Shown: positions 34,590-43,823 of the stretch, in pieces
How positions within the stretch are numbered: the first letter of the stretch is position 1
Layout: each line of letters starts with the position of its first letter
Source: Isoptericola cucumis
Lineage (GTDB): Bacteria; Actinomycetota; Actinomycetes; Actinomycetales; Cellulomonadaceae
Direction: 5' to 3'
Length of the DNA: 64,000 bases
Assembly: GCF_014635665.1 (NCBI RefSeq)
Contig: NZ_BMDG01000003.1
Span: 124,001-188,000 of the forward strand
Translations under genes and position numbers: made by a program
Notes under the pieces: model-generated
Database searches by the model: none
What the model was told of the DNA's origin: nothing
What the model saw: the letters and a program-made list of their open reading frames with translations, nothing else

Positions 34590-36230
34590 ATGTCCACCAC
34601 CTCCGGGCGCGGCCCGGTGATCCCGCTCGTCGACCTGCACGGGCGGTCGGCGTGGAGCGTGCTGCCGCCGCTCATCCTCGGCTTCTTCATGATCATGGTC
34701 GACACCACGATCGTGAACATCGCGATCCCGACGCTCACCGACCAGTTCTCGGCGTCGCTCATCGAGGTCGGCTGGGTGAACAGCGCCTATCTGCTGTCCT
34801 ACGCGGTGCTGATGCTGCTCGCCGGGCGGCTGGGGGACCGGTACGGGCAGAAGGCCGTGTTCGTGACCGGCCTGGTCGTGTTCACCACGTTCTCGTTCCT
34901 GTGCGGCTTCTCCGGGAACATCGGCTCCGCCCCGGAGATCGCGTGGCTCATCGCCTTCCGCGTCCTGCAGGGCGTCGGCGCGGCGCTCATGACGCCGCAG
35001 ACGATGTCGATGATCACGCGGGTCTTCCCGCCGCGGCAGCGGGGCGCAGCGATGGGTCTGTGGGGCGCGACGGCGGGCGTCGCGACCATCGCCGGGCCGC
35101 TGCTGGGCGGCGTCTTCGTCGAGACGATCGGCTGGGAGTGGATCTTCTACGTGAACATCCCGGTGGGGGTCGCCGCGCTGTGGTTCTCGTTCGCCCGGCT
35201 GCCGCACCTGCCGTCGCACGGCACGTCGCTGGACCCGCTCGGGGTGGTGCTGTCGGTGCTGGGCGTCGGCGCCGTCGTCTTCGGCCTGCAGGAGGGGGAG
35301 AACTTCGACTGGGGGCAGATCTGGGGGCCCGTCTCCGTGTGGAGCCTGGTCGGGCTCGGCGTCGTCCTCCTCGTGGTCTTCGTGTGGTGGCAGCACCGGC
35401 AGGGGCCGCGCGCCCTGCTGCCGCTGCGGCTGTTCCGGTCCCGCAACTTCTCGTTGGCGAACGTCGACGGCATGGTCGTGACGTTCGCGATGATCGGCAT
35501 CTTCTTCCCGCTGACGATCTTCCTGCAGTCGATCCTCGGCCTGACGCCGATCGACGCGGCGCTGGTCATGGTGCCGGGCTCGCTGGTGTCGGGCGTGGTG
35601 GCGCCGTTCGCGGGCCGGCTGTCCGACCGGGTGCCGGCCAAGTGGGTGGTGGCCGCCGGGTTCGCCGCCATCGCCGGGGCCGTGGTGTGGATCGCGGCCG
35701 TGCTCGACCCCGACCTCTCCCCGTGGGTGCTGCTGTGGCCGATGGCGCTGTTCGGCGTCGGCACGGGGCTGACGTTCTCGCCGCTGTCCAACCTCGCGAC
35801 GTCGGGGCTCGACGCCCGGACGGCCGGCGCGGGCGCCGGGGCGTTCAACACGAACCGTCAGGTGGGCGGCGTGATCGGGTCGGCGGTGGTCGTGGCGACG
35901 CTGTCGGCGCGGCTGGGCGTCACGGTCCCCGCCGCCGCGCAGGACGTGGCCGCCGGGCTGCCCGAGCAGTACCGCCAGGCGTTCGTCGACGGGATCGCGC
36001 GGTCCAGCGGCGAGCTCGGCAGCACGTCCGTCGGCTCCGTGCAGCTGCCCGACGGCGTCCCGGCCGAGGCAGCCCGGCAGATCGGCGCGGCCGCGCAGCA
36101 GGCGTTCTTCGCGGGCTTCGCGGACGCCGCCGCGCAGACGCTGCTGGTCGTCGGCGTCGTCCTCGTGGTGGGTGTCGTGTGCGCGGCGTCCATGTCGCCG
36201 GTGCAGCACCACGAGGAAGCCGCGGGCTGA
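34590..36230 (+). CDS. DHA2 family MFS multidrug efflux transporter
   Basis: The 546-residue protein has about 14 membrane helices and DHA2 signatures: LGFFMIMVDTTIVNIAIPTL (motif D1), LAGRLGDRYGQKAVFV (motif A), and the helix-5 antiporter motif around WGATAGVATIAGPLLGGVF. It should export drugs or metabolites using protons. It follows marR by 71 bases on the same strand and is probably under its control. No strong ribosome site precedes the ATG at 34590. A long C-terminal loop (about 450-510) lies before the final helix. Confidence 0.92.
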   Translation: MSTTSGRGPVIPLVDLHGRSAWSVLPPLILGFFMIMVDTTIVNIAIPTLTDQFSASLIEVGWVNSAYLLSYAVLMLLAGRLGDRYGQKAVFVTGLVVFTTFSFLCGFSGNIGSAPEIAWLIAFRVLQGVGAALMTPQTMSMITRVFPPRQRGAAMGLWGATAGVATIAGPLLGGVFVETIGWEWIFYVNIPVGVAALWFSFARLPHLPSHGTSLDPLGVVLSVLGVGAVVFGLQEGENFDWGQIWGPVSVWSLVGLGVVLLVVFVWWQHRQGPRALLPLRLFRSRNFSLANVDGMVVTFAMIGIFFPLTIFLQSILGLTPIDAALVMVPGSLVSGVVAPFAGRLSDRVPAKWVVAAGFAAIAGAVVWIAAVLDPDLSPWVLLWPMALFGVGTGLTFSPLSNLATSGLDARTAGAGAGAFNTNRQVGGVIGSAVVVATLSARLGVTVPAAAQDVAAGLPEQYRQAFVDGIARSSGELGSTSVGSVQLPDGVPAEAARQIGAAAQQAFFAGFADAAAQTLLVVGVVLVVGVVCAASMSPVQHHEEAAG

Positions 36231-36274
36231 CGCCGGCCGGGCCTGTCGAGAGGTCCCGACAGGCCCGGCCGGCG
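36231..36274. terminator. 18-bp perfect-stem bidirectional terminator
   Basis: 36231-36248 and 36257-36274 are perfect reverse complements (CGCCGGCCGGGCCTGTCG as left arm) around eight bases. The stem begins at the base after the MFS stop and ends four bases before the stop of the convergent M64 peptidase gene, so it can serve both. Confidence 0.8.
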
Positions 36275-36278
36275 CTGG

Positions 36279-38858
36279 TCAGAGGCCGGCGCAGCCGCCG
36301 GAGGCCGAACCCGTCACCTCGTTGGGCGCCCCGAAGTCCCGCGGCGCCGCACTGTTGCCGGAGCAGGCGAGGGAGCCGGAGATCCGGTTGCCCACGAGCA
36401 CCGGCCCGTACGCGCCCTCGTGCGTGCTGTAGCGCTCGTTCGCCTGCCGCTGCGTGTTGCCGGTGAGCGCCACCGACCCGCGCAGCGTCGACCCGACGAC
36501 GGTGACGTCCGCCGTCGTGCCCGTGACGCTCACGGAGCCCGCCACCGTGCTGCCGAACAGCTGCACGGCCTCGGCCCCGGTGGCCGACAGCGACCCGCTG
36601 ACGGTCGAGCCGACCACCTTGAGCGACGCGCCGGCCGCGACGCTCACGCCGCCGCGCACGGTCGCCCCGTCGAGGCACGTGGTGCCCGAGCGGACGGCGA
36701 GCCGCCCGGCGACCGCGCCCGAGACGGTCCGGTCGCACTCGAGCTCGGCGCCCGGGATCACCGTCGCGTCGAAGGCATCGGCCTCGCCGACGTTGCCGGC
36801 GGGGTCGATGGCGCGGTGCTCGACGGTGTGCGTGCCGAAGCCGGGCACGAACGGGCCGCCCGGGTCGCCGGCGTCGTACTCCTGCTCGAACGCGGCCTTG
36901 GACATGCCGCCCGAGCCCAGCGACCCGTACACCAGCGACTTCACGACCTTGCCGGAGTGCGAGAACGTGAACGGGGCGTCCTCCTGCTCGGGGAACCCGA
37001 AGTAGTTGAACCACCCGTCGCCGTCGAGCCGGAACTCGCCCACCACGTACGGGTCGCCGTCGTACCCGGTGGGGTCGTCGGTCGGCTCGAGCGTCATGTC
37101 GAACTCGTCGAACCAGACCCCGTGGTCGGGGTCCGACGCGACGGAGGCCAGCGAGGGGGACAGCGTGCGCGGCGCCGTCGGCGGCACCGCGTCCACCGCC
37201 CAGGTCAGGGTCTGCGGGTCGCCCCCGGCAGGGTCGGTGACGGTGGCCACCAGCTCGTGGGTGCCGCCGGCCAGGTCGAGCGATCCCAGGTCGAGCGTCC
37301 GGTCCGTGGTGCCGTCCACCGCCCGGCCGTCGAGCTCCCAGGCGACCTCGATCACGCGGTCGGCCGGGTGGGCGGTCTGCACGGAGGCGACCTCGTCGGC
37401 CGCCAGCGGCCGGTCGGTGGGGGAGCCGGCGACGACGGGGTCGGTCGGCGGTGTCGCGGGCGCCGTCGCCTCGCCGACGGTCCACTGCCGCGTCTGCACG
37501 AACCGCGGACCGTTGTAGCCGGAGTCCGTCGTCGTGTTGTTCGTCGACGGGTTGCGCACCCAGTCGAGCCCGTCCGGGCCGACGGGGTCGCGGGCCTCGA
37601 CGTGCAGCACCGTGCCGGGCTCCAGGTCCAGGCCGGCCAGGTCGAGGCTGCGGGCGCCACCGGTGTCGAGCACGCGCCCGTCGGGGCCGCCCACCCGCCA
37701 CGTCACGTCGAGCTCGTGGAACCGCGGCTGCGTCGTGTCGACCCACACGACGCCGTCGCGCGGCACCTCGCCCTCGGGCGTGGACGGCAGCGACATCTGC
37801 CCGGCGTTCCGCTGGCCGGTCAGGCGGGCCACCATGTGCTCGCGGCCCACCTGGTCCCAGTGGAAGCCCAGCCAGCGCATGATCGAGTGCTCGCTCGGCC
37901 GCCAGACGTCCGAGCCGCGCGTGGCCCCGGACTCGTGCCCGTCGGGGTCCGCCGCCCGGATCGTGCCGCCGGACAGGCTCTCTTCGCCCAGCCACCGGAA
38001 CCACTTGGACTGCGAGTCCGTCATCTGCTGCGACGTCATGCGCGTGTGGTGGAACGAGCCCGGCTCGCGGTCCGGGTGCGGGTCGCCCGGCGTCGGGCGC
38101 AGGGAGTACGGGTACTCGTCGGCCATCTGGCCCAGCGAGTGCCCCAGCTCGTGCAGCGACACCAGCGGGCCCTGCGGGCTGCCGCCCGACGTCGTCGCCT
38201 GGGTCCCGCCGATCCCGCCGTACGTGAACGAGTTGAAGACGGCGAGCGTCTGCAGGTTCTGGGCGCCTGCGTCGATCCCCAGCTCCGGCGCGACGTAGTT
38301 CTCGAGGTAGAAGTCGTGCTGCTGCCGTCCGGTCGGGGTGGCGCCTGCGTCGTCGCCGCCGCCCTGGCCGTTCGCGTTGTTGTAGACGACGCCGCGCGCC
38401 AGCGGGTCGTCGCAGCCCGGCGAGAAGACGAGCCGCAGCGGTGTGACCTTGTCCGGGTCGGGGCCGCCCTCCTCGTCGGGGTCGCAGCGGATGCCCGACC
38501 CACCGGACACGATGTCGAGCCGGTACACGTTGACGTAGTGCCGGTAGCTGCGGAACGGCTCCACGCTCCACTGCACGTTCTGGTTGCGCTCGACGTCGGC
38601 GGCGCACGCGTCCTGCTCGGCGGCGGTGTAGCCGTCGCACATCACGACGATGTTCAGCCGCTCGGACGGGTCGCCCGTCTCCTGCAGCGGCACGAGGCGG
38701 GCGCTGTCGACCTCGCCCCACTCCGGGAGGTCGTCGGCCGCCTGCTGCGCCGTCGTCGTCGACGTCGCTGCGGCGGCCCCCGTCGCGGTCGCCAGCGCCG
38801 TGGCCACGGCCACGACGGCGGCGGCCGCTCGGCGTCTTCTCCTGCTCGCGGTGCTCAT
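36279..38858 (-). CDS. secreted M64 family zinc metallopeptidase
   Basis: The 859-residue protein has a signal peptide (about 1-31), then an M64 (IgA peptidase-like) catalytic domain starting RLNIVVMCDGYTAAEQ with zinc motif HELGHSLGQMADEY (His236, His240, downstream Asp/Glu). Two or more Ig-like beta domains follow (about 370-640). A C-terminal repeat region (about 740-840) shows SGSLSATG, AGSVSVTG and RGSVALTG turns, suggesting a small beta-helix. The ATG at 38858 has GAGGGG upstream. It should act outside the cell; the peptide target is unknown. Confidence 0.9.
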   Translation of the reverse strand: MSTASRRRRRAAAAVVAVATALATATGAAAATSTTTAQQAADDLPEWGEVDSARLVPLQETGDPSERLNIVVMCDGYTAAEQDACAADVERNQNVQWSVEPFRSYRHYVNVYRLDIVSGGSGIRCDPDEEGGPDPDKVTPLRLVFSPGCDDPLARGVVYNNANGQGGGDDAGATPTGRQQHDFYLENYVAPELGIDAGAQNLQTLAVFNSFTYGGIGGTQATTSGGSPQGPLVSLHELGHSLGQMADEYPYSLRPTPGDPHPDREPGSFHHTRMTSQQMTDSQSKWFRWLGEESLSGGTIRAADPDGHESGATRGSDVWRPSEHSIMRWLGFHWDQVGREHMVARLTGQRNAGQMSLPSTPEGEVPRDGVVWVDTTQPRFHELDVTWRVGGPDGRVLDTGGARSLDLAGLDLEPGTVLHVEARDPVGPDGLDWVRNPSTNNTTTDSGYNGPRFVQTRQWTVGEATAPATPPTDPVVAGSPTDRPLAADEVASVQTAHPADRVIEVAWELDGRAVDGTTDRTLDLGSLDLAGGTHELVATVTDPAGGDPQTLTWAVDAVPPTAPRTLSPSLASVASDPDHGVWFDEFDMTLEPTDDPTGYDGDPYVVGEFRLDGDGWFNYFGFPEQEDAPFTFSHSGKVVKSLVYGSLGSGGMSKAAFEQEYDAGDPGGPFVPGFGTHTVEHRAIDPAGNVGEADAFDATVIPGAELECDRTVSGAVAGRLAVRSGTTCLDGATVRGGVSVAAGASLKVVGSTVSGSLSATGAEAVQLFGSTVAGSVSVTGTTADVTVVGSTLRGSVALTGNTQRQANERYSTHEGAYGPVLVGNRISGSLACSGNSAAPRDFGAPNEVTGSASGGCAGL

Positions 38859-38955
38859 GTGAGATCCCCTCTCTCCGGCGGGCGCCGGACGGCGCCAGCC
38901 TGCCGGGTCCAGAGGAAGACCGCCCGCGCAGGGACCGGGGAACCGGGTGCGGACG

Positions 38956-38995
38956 CGACGGAGCCCCGGCCGCGGCGGCGACCGGGGCTCCGTCG
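38956..38995 (-). terminator. 14-bp hairpin after the MHS transporter gene
   Basis: 38956-38969 pairs perfectly with 38982-38995 around a 12-base loop (arm CGACGGAGCCCCGG). It begins 12 bases past the transporter stop in the direction of transcription, before the M64 gene on the same strand. Confidence 0.7.
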
Positions 38996-39006
38996 GCAGG
39001 CGTCGG

Positions 39007-40359
39007 TCAGCGACCGATGTCGTCGTCGAAGTCGACGTCCTTCGTCTCGCGCTCGAAGAGCAGGGCGACGAAGGTGATGGCGGCCATGGCCGCGAGGTAG
39101 ACACCGACGAGCACCGGCGAGTCGGCGGCGTCCCACAGCCAGACCGCGATGAAGGGCGCGACGGCGGCGCCGAGGATCGACGACAGGTTGTAGGCGATCG
39201 CCGACCCCGTGTACCGCACGTTCGCGGGGAAGAGCTCGGGCAGCATCGCCGCCATCGGGCCGAAGGTCAGGCCCATGAGCGTGAAGCCCAGGATCAGCAG
39301 GGTCATCACGCCGACCGTCCCCGAGGCGAACAGGGGCACGAACAGCAGGCCGAACACCGCGATCGCGGCCGTGACCACCATGAGGTGCGCCCGGCGCCCG
39401 AAGCGCTCGGCCAGCGGGCCGGAGACCAGGGTGAAGATGCCGAAGAAGACGACGCCCACGATGAGCATCCACAGGAAGTCGATCTTCTCGTAGCCGAGCC
39501 CCGCCGGCGCCGCGTCCGTCGGCGCGATGCCGTAGTTCAGGGTGAACGTCGTCATCAGGTAGAACAGCGCGTACGTGGCGAGCATGATGAACGTGCCCGA
39601 GACGATCTTGCGCCACGACGTGCGGAACACGCGGGCCACCGGCACCTTGGCGACGGCCTCGGCCTCGACCACCTTGGTGAACGCGGGCGTCTCGATGAGC
39701 TTGAGGCGCACCCACAGCCCGACGATGACGAGGACGGCGCTGGCCAGGAACGGCACCCGCCAGCCCCAGGACTGGAACTGCTCGGCGGTCAGGCTGCTCG
39801 ACAGCCCGATGAAGACCAGGTTCGCGAGGATGAAGCCGATGGGCGCACCGAGCTGCGGGAAGGTGCCCCAGATCGCGCGCTTGCCGGCGGGGGCGTTCTC
39901 CGTGGCGAGGAGCGCGGCGCCGCTCCACTCGCCGCCGAGGCCCAGGCCCTGGCAGAACCGGCACAGGACGAGGACGAGCGGCGCGAGGACGGCCCACCCG
40001 GGCGTCGAGGCGGCCGGGATGACACCGATGACCACGGTGGCGATCCCCATCGTGAGCAGCGACGCGACGAGCGTCGCCTTGCGGCCGACCCGGTCGCCGA
40101 AGTGACCGAACAGCACGGAGCCGAGGGGGCGTGCGACGAACGCCACACCGAAGGCGGCGAACGACGCGAGCAGCGCGGTCGTGCCGTCCTGGTTCGGGAA
40201 GAACAGGGCGGGGAAGACGAGCGAGGCGGCGGTGGCGTACGCGTAGAAGTCGTAGAACTCGATCGAGGTGCCGATGAGGGACGCGACGATCACGCGGCCG
40301 CGGGAGTTCGCGGCGGGGGCGCCGGGTGCGGCGGTGCCGGCGGAGACTGCGTTGGTCAT
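39007..40359 (-). CDS. MHS family MFS metabolite:proton symporter
   Basis: The 450-residue protein has 12 membrane helices and metabolite:H+ symporter signatures: SLIGTSIEFYDFYAYATAAS in helix 1, the RPLGSVLFGHFGDRVGRK loop, and RFCQGLGLGGEWSGAALLAT in helix 4. Relatives (ShiA, KgtP, ProP) import dicarboxylates, shikimate or osmolytes; the substrate here is unclear. The ATG at 40359 follows TAACCT by eight bases with no ribosome site. Confidence 0.93.
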   Translation of the reverse strand: MTNAVSAGTAAPGAPAANSRGRVIVASLIGTSIEFYDFYAYATAASLVFPALFFPNQDGTTALLASFAAFGVAFVARPLGSVLFGHFGDRVGRKATLVASLLTMGIATVVIGVIPAASTPGWAVLAPLVLVLCRFCQGLGLGGEWSGAALLATENAPAGKRAIWGTFPQLGAPIGFILANLVFIGLSSSLTAEQFQSWGWRVPFLASAVLVIVGLWVRLKLIETPAFTKVVEAEAVAKVPVARVFRTSWRKIVSGTFIMLATYALFYLMTTFTLNYGIAPTDAAPAGLGYEKIDFLWMLIVGVVFFGIFTLVSGPLAERFGRRAHLMVVTAAIAVFGLLFVPLFASGTVGVMTLLILGFTLMGLTFGPMAAMLPELFPANVRYTGSAIAYNLSSILGAAVAPFIAVWLWDAADSPVLVGVYLAAMAAITFVALLFERETKDVDFDDDIGR

Positions 40360-40367
40360 GGCCGCAG

Positions 40368-40373
40368 AGGTTA
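40368..40373 (-). promoter_or_regulatory. -10 box of the MHS transporter gene
   Basis: TAACCT on the minus strand lies eight bases before the ATG at 40359. The same hexamer serves the GH3 operon at 5878-5873. A leaderless or near-leaderless start is likely. Confidence 0.45.
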
Positions 40374-40586
40374 CGGCGACCGTCCCGCATGGTGGGCGAA
40401 CGTCTCAAGATGTGATCGCGAGGCGCGCTTGTCCCGGGGTGCGTGGGGCGTGAAGGTGTGGTGAACGTGAATACCTGGGCGGCAAGGCGTGTTGGCACCG
40501 GCGGGTCGCGCGGGGCAGGATCGACGGCGCCGCGACGGTCCGGGGCGCAGCGCGCTCTCGACGAACCACGCAACCGACGCATCCGT

Positions 40587-41924
40587 ATGACGGGACGACA
40601 CAAAGACATGAACGATCTGCTGTACGTCAATGGCGGGACACCGCTCGAGGGCGCCATCACGGTGCGCGGGGCGAAGAACTTCGTCTCCAAGGCGATGGTG
40701 GCCTCCCTGCTGGGGGAGTCGGCCAGCGTGCTGCGGAACGTGCCGCAGATCCGGGACGTCGGAGTCGTGACCGGGCTGCTGGAGCTCCACGGCGTCACCG
40801 TGAAGTCGGACCCGGACGCGGGCATCCTCGACCTCGACCCGTCGAACGTCGAGTCCGCGCACGTCGCGGACATCGACGCGCACGCCGGGTCGAGCCGCAT
40901 CCCGATCCTGTTCTGCGGCCCGCTGCTGCACCGTCTGGGCGAGGCCTTCATCCCCGACCTGGGCGGCTGCCGCATCGGCGACCGGCCGATCAACTACCAC
41001 CTGGACATCCTGCGCCAGTTCGGCGCCGTCGTGGACAAGATGCCCAACGGCATCCAGCTGAGCGCCCCGCGCCGCCTGCAGGGCACCAAGATCGCGCTGC
41101 CCTACCCGTCGGTCGGCGCGACCGAGCAGCTGCTGCTCACGGCCGTCCGCGCCGAGGGCATTACGGAGCTCACGGGCGCCGCGATCGAGCCCGAGATCAT
41201 GGACCTCATCGCCGTCCTGCAGAAGATGGGCGCGATCATCTCCGTCGACACCGACCGCGTGATCCGGATCGAGGGCGTCGACCGCCTCGAGGGCTACTCG
41301 CACACCGCGCTCGGCGACCGGATCGAGACCGCGTCGTGGGCGTCGGCCGCGCTCGCCACCGGCGGCGACGTGACCATCAAGGGCGCCACGCAGCCCGAGA
41401 TGATGACGTTCCTGAACACCTTCCGCAAGGTCGGCGGCCAGTTCGACGTCCAGGAGGACGGGATCCGGTTCTGGCACCCGGGCGGCGACCTGAGCTCGAT
41501 CGTGCTGGAGACGGACGTGCACCCCGGCTTCATGACGGACTGGCAGCAGCCGCTCGTCGTCGCGCTCACGCAGGCGACCGGGGTGTCGATCGTGCACGAG
41601 ACGGTGTACGAGAACCGGTTCGGCTTCACGGACGCGCTGCGCAAGATGGGCGCCACCATCCAGGTGTACAAGGAGTGCCTGGGCGGGCGCGCGTGCCGCT
41701 TCGGGCAGCGCAACTTCCACCACTCGGCGGTCGTTTCCGGCCCGACGCCGCTGTCCGCGGCCGACATCGTGGTGCCGGACCTGCGCGGCGGGTTCTCGCA
41801 CCTCATCGCGGCGCTGGCGGCCAAGGGCACCTCCACGGTGCGCGGCATCAGCCTGATCGACCGCGGCTACGAGGCGTTCCAGGACAAGCTCGTCGCGCTC
41901 GGCGCCGACGTCTCCCGCGACTGA
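40587..41924 (+). CDS. murA: UDP-N-acetylglucosamine 1-carboxyvinyltransferase (MurA)
   Basis: The protein is an EPSP synthase-fold enzyme that adds enolpyruvate to UDP-GlcNAc, the first committed step of peptidoglycan precursor synthesis in the cytoplasm. The N-terminal LLYVNGGTPLEGAITVRGAK (Lys30 of the conserved GAKN), AHVADIDAHAGSSRIPILFC, and the active-site loop LGGCRIGDRP with Cys128 are present, so the fosfomycin target cysteine is kept. PSVGATEQLLL and the C-terminal DLRGGFSHLIAALAAKG also match. Start is ATG 40587 (445 residues); ATG 40608 (MNDLL, 438 residues) fits the conserved N-terminus equally well. Followed by plsC and gpsA. Confidence 0.94.
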   Translation: MTGRHKDMNDLLYVNGGTPLEGAITVRGAKNFVSKAMVASLLGESASVLRNVPQIRDVGVVTGLLELHGVTVKSDPDAGILDLDPSNVESAHVADIDAHAGSSRIPILFCGPLLHRLGEAFIPDLGGCRIGDRPINYHLDILRQFGAVVDKMPNGIQLSAPRRLQGTKIALPYPSVGATEQLLLTAVRAEGITELTGAAIEPEIMDLIAVLQKMGAIISVDTDRVIRIEGVDRLEGYSHTALGDRIETASWASAALATGGDVTIKGATQPEMMTFLNTFRKVGGQFDVQEDGIRFWHPGGDLSSIVLETDVHPGFMTDWQQPLVVALTQATGVSIVHETVYENRFGFTDALRKMGATIQVYKECLGGRACRFGQRNFHHSAVVSGPTPLSAADIVVPDLRGGFSHLIAALAAKGTSTVRGISLIDRGYEAFQDKLVALGADVSRD

Positions 41925-41944
41925 CCGAGGGCCCCGGGTCACGG

Positions 41945-41984
41945 GCCTGAGCCTCCTGCCGTCGCACGGGAGGTAGGCTCAGGC
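41945..41984 (+). terminator. hairpin after murA overlapping the plsC promoter
   Basis: GCCTGAGCCT (41945-41954) and AGGCTCAGGC (41975-41984) are perfect inverted arms with extra pairing inside (CCT/AGG). It begins 20 bases after the murA stop. The right arm contains TAGGCT (41974-41979), which lies eight bases before the plsC GTG and is a likely -10. The element may end murA mRNA and set plsC expression at once. Confidence 0.6.
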
Positions 41985-41987
41985 TCC

Positions 41988-42743
41988 GTGCCGATCGCCC
42001 GACCCGATTCCCGCGCCTACCGTGCCGTCGCACGGGTGGTGCGGCCGCTGATGTTCGCGATGGTCCGCTACGACTGGCGGAACGTCGAGAACCTGCCGCC
42101 GGAGGGCGGCTTCATCGCGGCCGCCAACCACGTGACCGAGCTGGACGCGGTGACGTTCGCCCACTTCCTCTTCGACCAGGGGTACGAGCCGCGCATCCTC
42201 GCCAAGCGCGGCCTGTTCACCACCCCCCTGGTGGGGTCCGTCCTGCGGGCCACCCGCATGATCCCCGTCGACCGCGGCACCACCGCCGCGGCCAAGTCCC
42301 TCGAGGACGCCGCCGCCCAGCTCGGCGGCGGCGCCTGCGTCGCGATCCTGCCGGAGGGCACCCTGACGCGGGACCCCGACCTGTGGCCCATGGAGGCCAA
42401 GACCGGCCTGGCGCGGATGGCGCTCGCAAGCCGCCTGCCCGTCGTCCCGATCGCCCAGTGGGGGGCGCACCGTGTCCTGGCGCGCTACGGCCGCCTCCCG
42501 CGGCTGTTCCCCCGCAAGACGGTCACCGTGTCCGTCGGCCCGCCCGTCGACCTGTCCGACCTGTACGACCGCCCCCTGGACTCCCAGGTGCTGCGCGCGG
42601 CCACGAACCGCGTCATGGACGCGATCACGGCGCAGCTCGCCGAGATCCGCGAGGAGCCGGCCCCCGCCGCGCGCTTCGACCTGCGCAAGCACCCCGAGTA
42701 CGAGACCAAGCGCACGACCTACCCTCCCGTGGAGCGCCCTTGA
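41988..42743 (+). CDS. plsC: 1-acyl-sn-glycerol-3-phosphate acyltransferase (PlsC family)
   Basis: The 251-residue protein has the acyltransferase HX4D motif (NHVTELD, His48 to Asp53), the acceptor-binding segment ILPEGTLTRDPDLWPMEAKTG and the VPIAQWGAH block. It would acylate lysophosphatidate to phosphatidate at the membrane. It starts with GTG at 41988, which follows TAGGCT by eight bases with no ribosome site. The stop overlaps the gpsA start by three bases, and pairing of an acyltransferase with glycerol-3-phosphate dehydrogenase makes sense for phospholipid synthesis. Confidence 0.92.
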   Translation: MPIARPDSRAYRAVARVVRPLMFAMVRYDWRNVENLPPEGGFIAAANHVTELDAVTFAHFLFDQGYEPRILAKRGLFTTPLVGSVLRATRMIPVDRGTTAAAKSLEDAAAQLGGGACVAILPEGTLTRDPDLWPMEAKTGLARMALASRLPVVPIAQWGAHRVLARYGRLPRLFPRKTVTVSVGPPVDLSDLYDRPLDSQVLRAATNRVMDAITAQLAEIREEPAPAARFDLRKHPEYETKRTTYPPVERP

Positions 42744-43798
42744 GCACCGACCCGACCGTCGAGACCGCCGCCGGCGCCGAGGAGCGGGTGCACCCCGTGC
42801 GCGTCGCCGTCCTCGGCTCCGGCTCGTGGGGGACCACCTTCGCGATGGTCCTCGCGGACGCCGGCTGCGAGGTGCGGCTGTGGGGTCGTGACGCCGACGT
42901 GGCGCGCGAGGTGAGCACGGCCCGCACCAACGAGAAGTACCTGCCGGGCATCGCCCTGCCCCCGATGACGGGCACCACCGACGCCGCCGCCGCGCTCGCC
43001 GGCGCGCAGATCGTCGTCGTGGCCGTGCCGTCGCAGGTGGCCCGCGCCACGCTGACCGGCCTGCGGGAGCTGGTCGAGCCCGACGCCGTGATCGTGTCGC
43101 TGATGAAGGGCGTGGAGCTCGGCACCGACGAGCGCATGAGCCAGGTCATCGTCGAGGCGCTCGACGTGCCGCTGTCGCGCGTCGCCGTCGTCTCCGGGCC
43201 GAACCTCGCACCGGAGATCGCGGAGCGCCAGCCCACCGCGACCGTGGTCGCCTGCGCCGACCCCGACGCGGCCCGCCTCGTCGCGGACGCGTGCGCCAGC
43301 TCCTACTTCCGCCCCTACACGAACTCCGACGTCGTGGGCGTCGAGCTGTGCGGCGCCGTGAAGAACGTCATCGCGCTGTGCGTCGGGATGGCGCAGGGGC
43401 GCGGCTTCGGGTCGAACACGACGGCGACCGTCATCACGCGCGGCCTCGTGGAGATCACCCGGCTCGGCCTCGCCCTCGGCGCCGACGCCGAGACGTTCGC
43501 CGGCCTCGCCGGCATGGGCGACCTCGTCGCCACGTGCACGTCGCCGCTCTCGCGCAACCACACGCTGGGCCGCCACATCGGCGAGGGGATGACTCTCGAG
43601 GAGGCGGTCGCGGCCACGGGCACGACCGCGGAGGGCGCGAAGTCGTGCCGGTCGGTGCTCGACCTCGCGCAGAAGCACGGGGTGGACATGCCGATCACCC
43701 AGGGCGTCGTCTCCGTGCTCTACGACGGGCTGCCGGTCGAGGACATGGCACGCGCGCTGCTGGCCCGTCCGCAGAAGGCCGAGGGCGTCGGCGCCTGA
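42740..43798 (+). CDS. gpsA: glycerol-3-phosphate dehydrogenase [NAD(P)+]
   Basis: The 352-residue protein has the Rossmann motif VAVLGSGSWGTTFAMVLADA, the substrate region SGPNLAPEIAERQPTATVVA, the catalytic lysine in VELCGAVKNVIALCVGMAQG and the C-terminal GLAGMGDLVATCTSPLSRNH. It reduces dihydroxyacetone phosphate to sn-glycerol-3-phosphate for phospholipids. The start is a rare TTG at 42740 overlapping the plsC stop in TTGA, supported by GGAG (42731-42734) five bases upstream. Coupled translation with plsC is expected. Confidence 0.95.
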   Translation: MSTDPTVETAAGAEERVHPVRVAVLGSGSWGTTFAMVLADAGCEVRLWGRDADVAREVSTARTNEKYLPGIALPPMTGTTDAAAALAGAQIVVVAVPSQVARATLTGLRELVEPDAVIVSLMKGVELGTDERMSQVIVEALDVPLSRVAVVSGPNLAPEIAERQPTATVVACADPDAARLVADACASSYFRPYTNSDVVGVELCGAVKNVIALCVGMAQGRGFGSNTTATVITRGLVEITRLGLALGADAETFAGLAGMGDLVATCTSPLSRNHTLGRHIGEGMTLEEAVAATGTTAEGAKSCRSVLDLAQKHGVDMPITQGVVSVLYDGLPVEDMARALLARPQKAEGVGA

Positions 43799-43823
43799 GC
43801 GCCGCGCCCCGGCCGCGGCTCAG
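43795..43823. terminator. bidirectional hairpin after gpsA
   Basis: CTGAG (43795-43799) and CCGCG (43802-43806) pair with CGCGG (43814-43818) and CTCAG (43819-43823), with a two-base bulge and a seven-base loop. It includes the gpsA stop and the first stop bases of the convergent trans-sulfuration gene. Confidence 0.6.
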
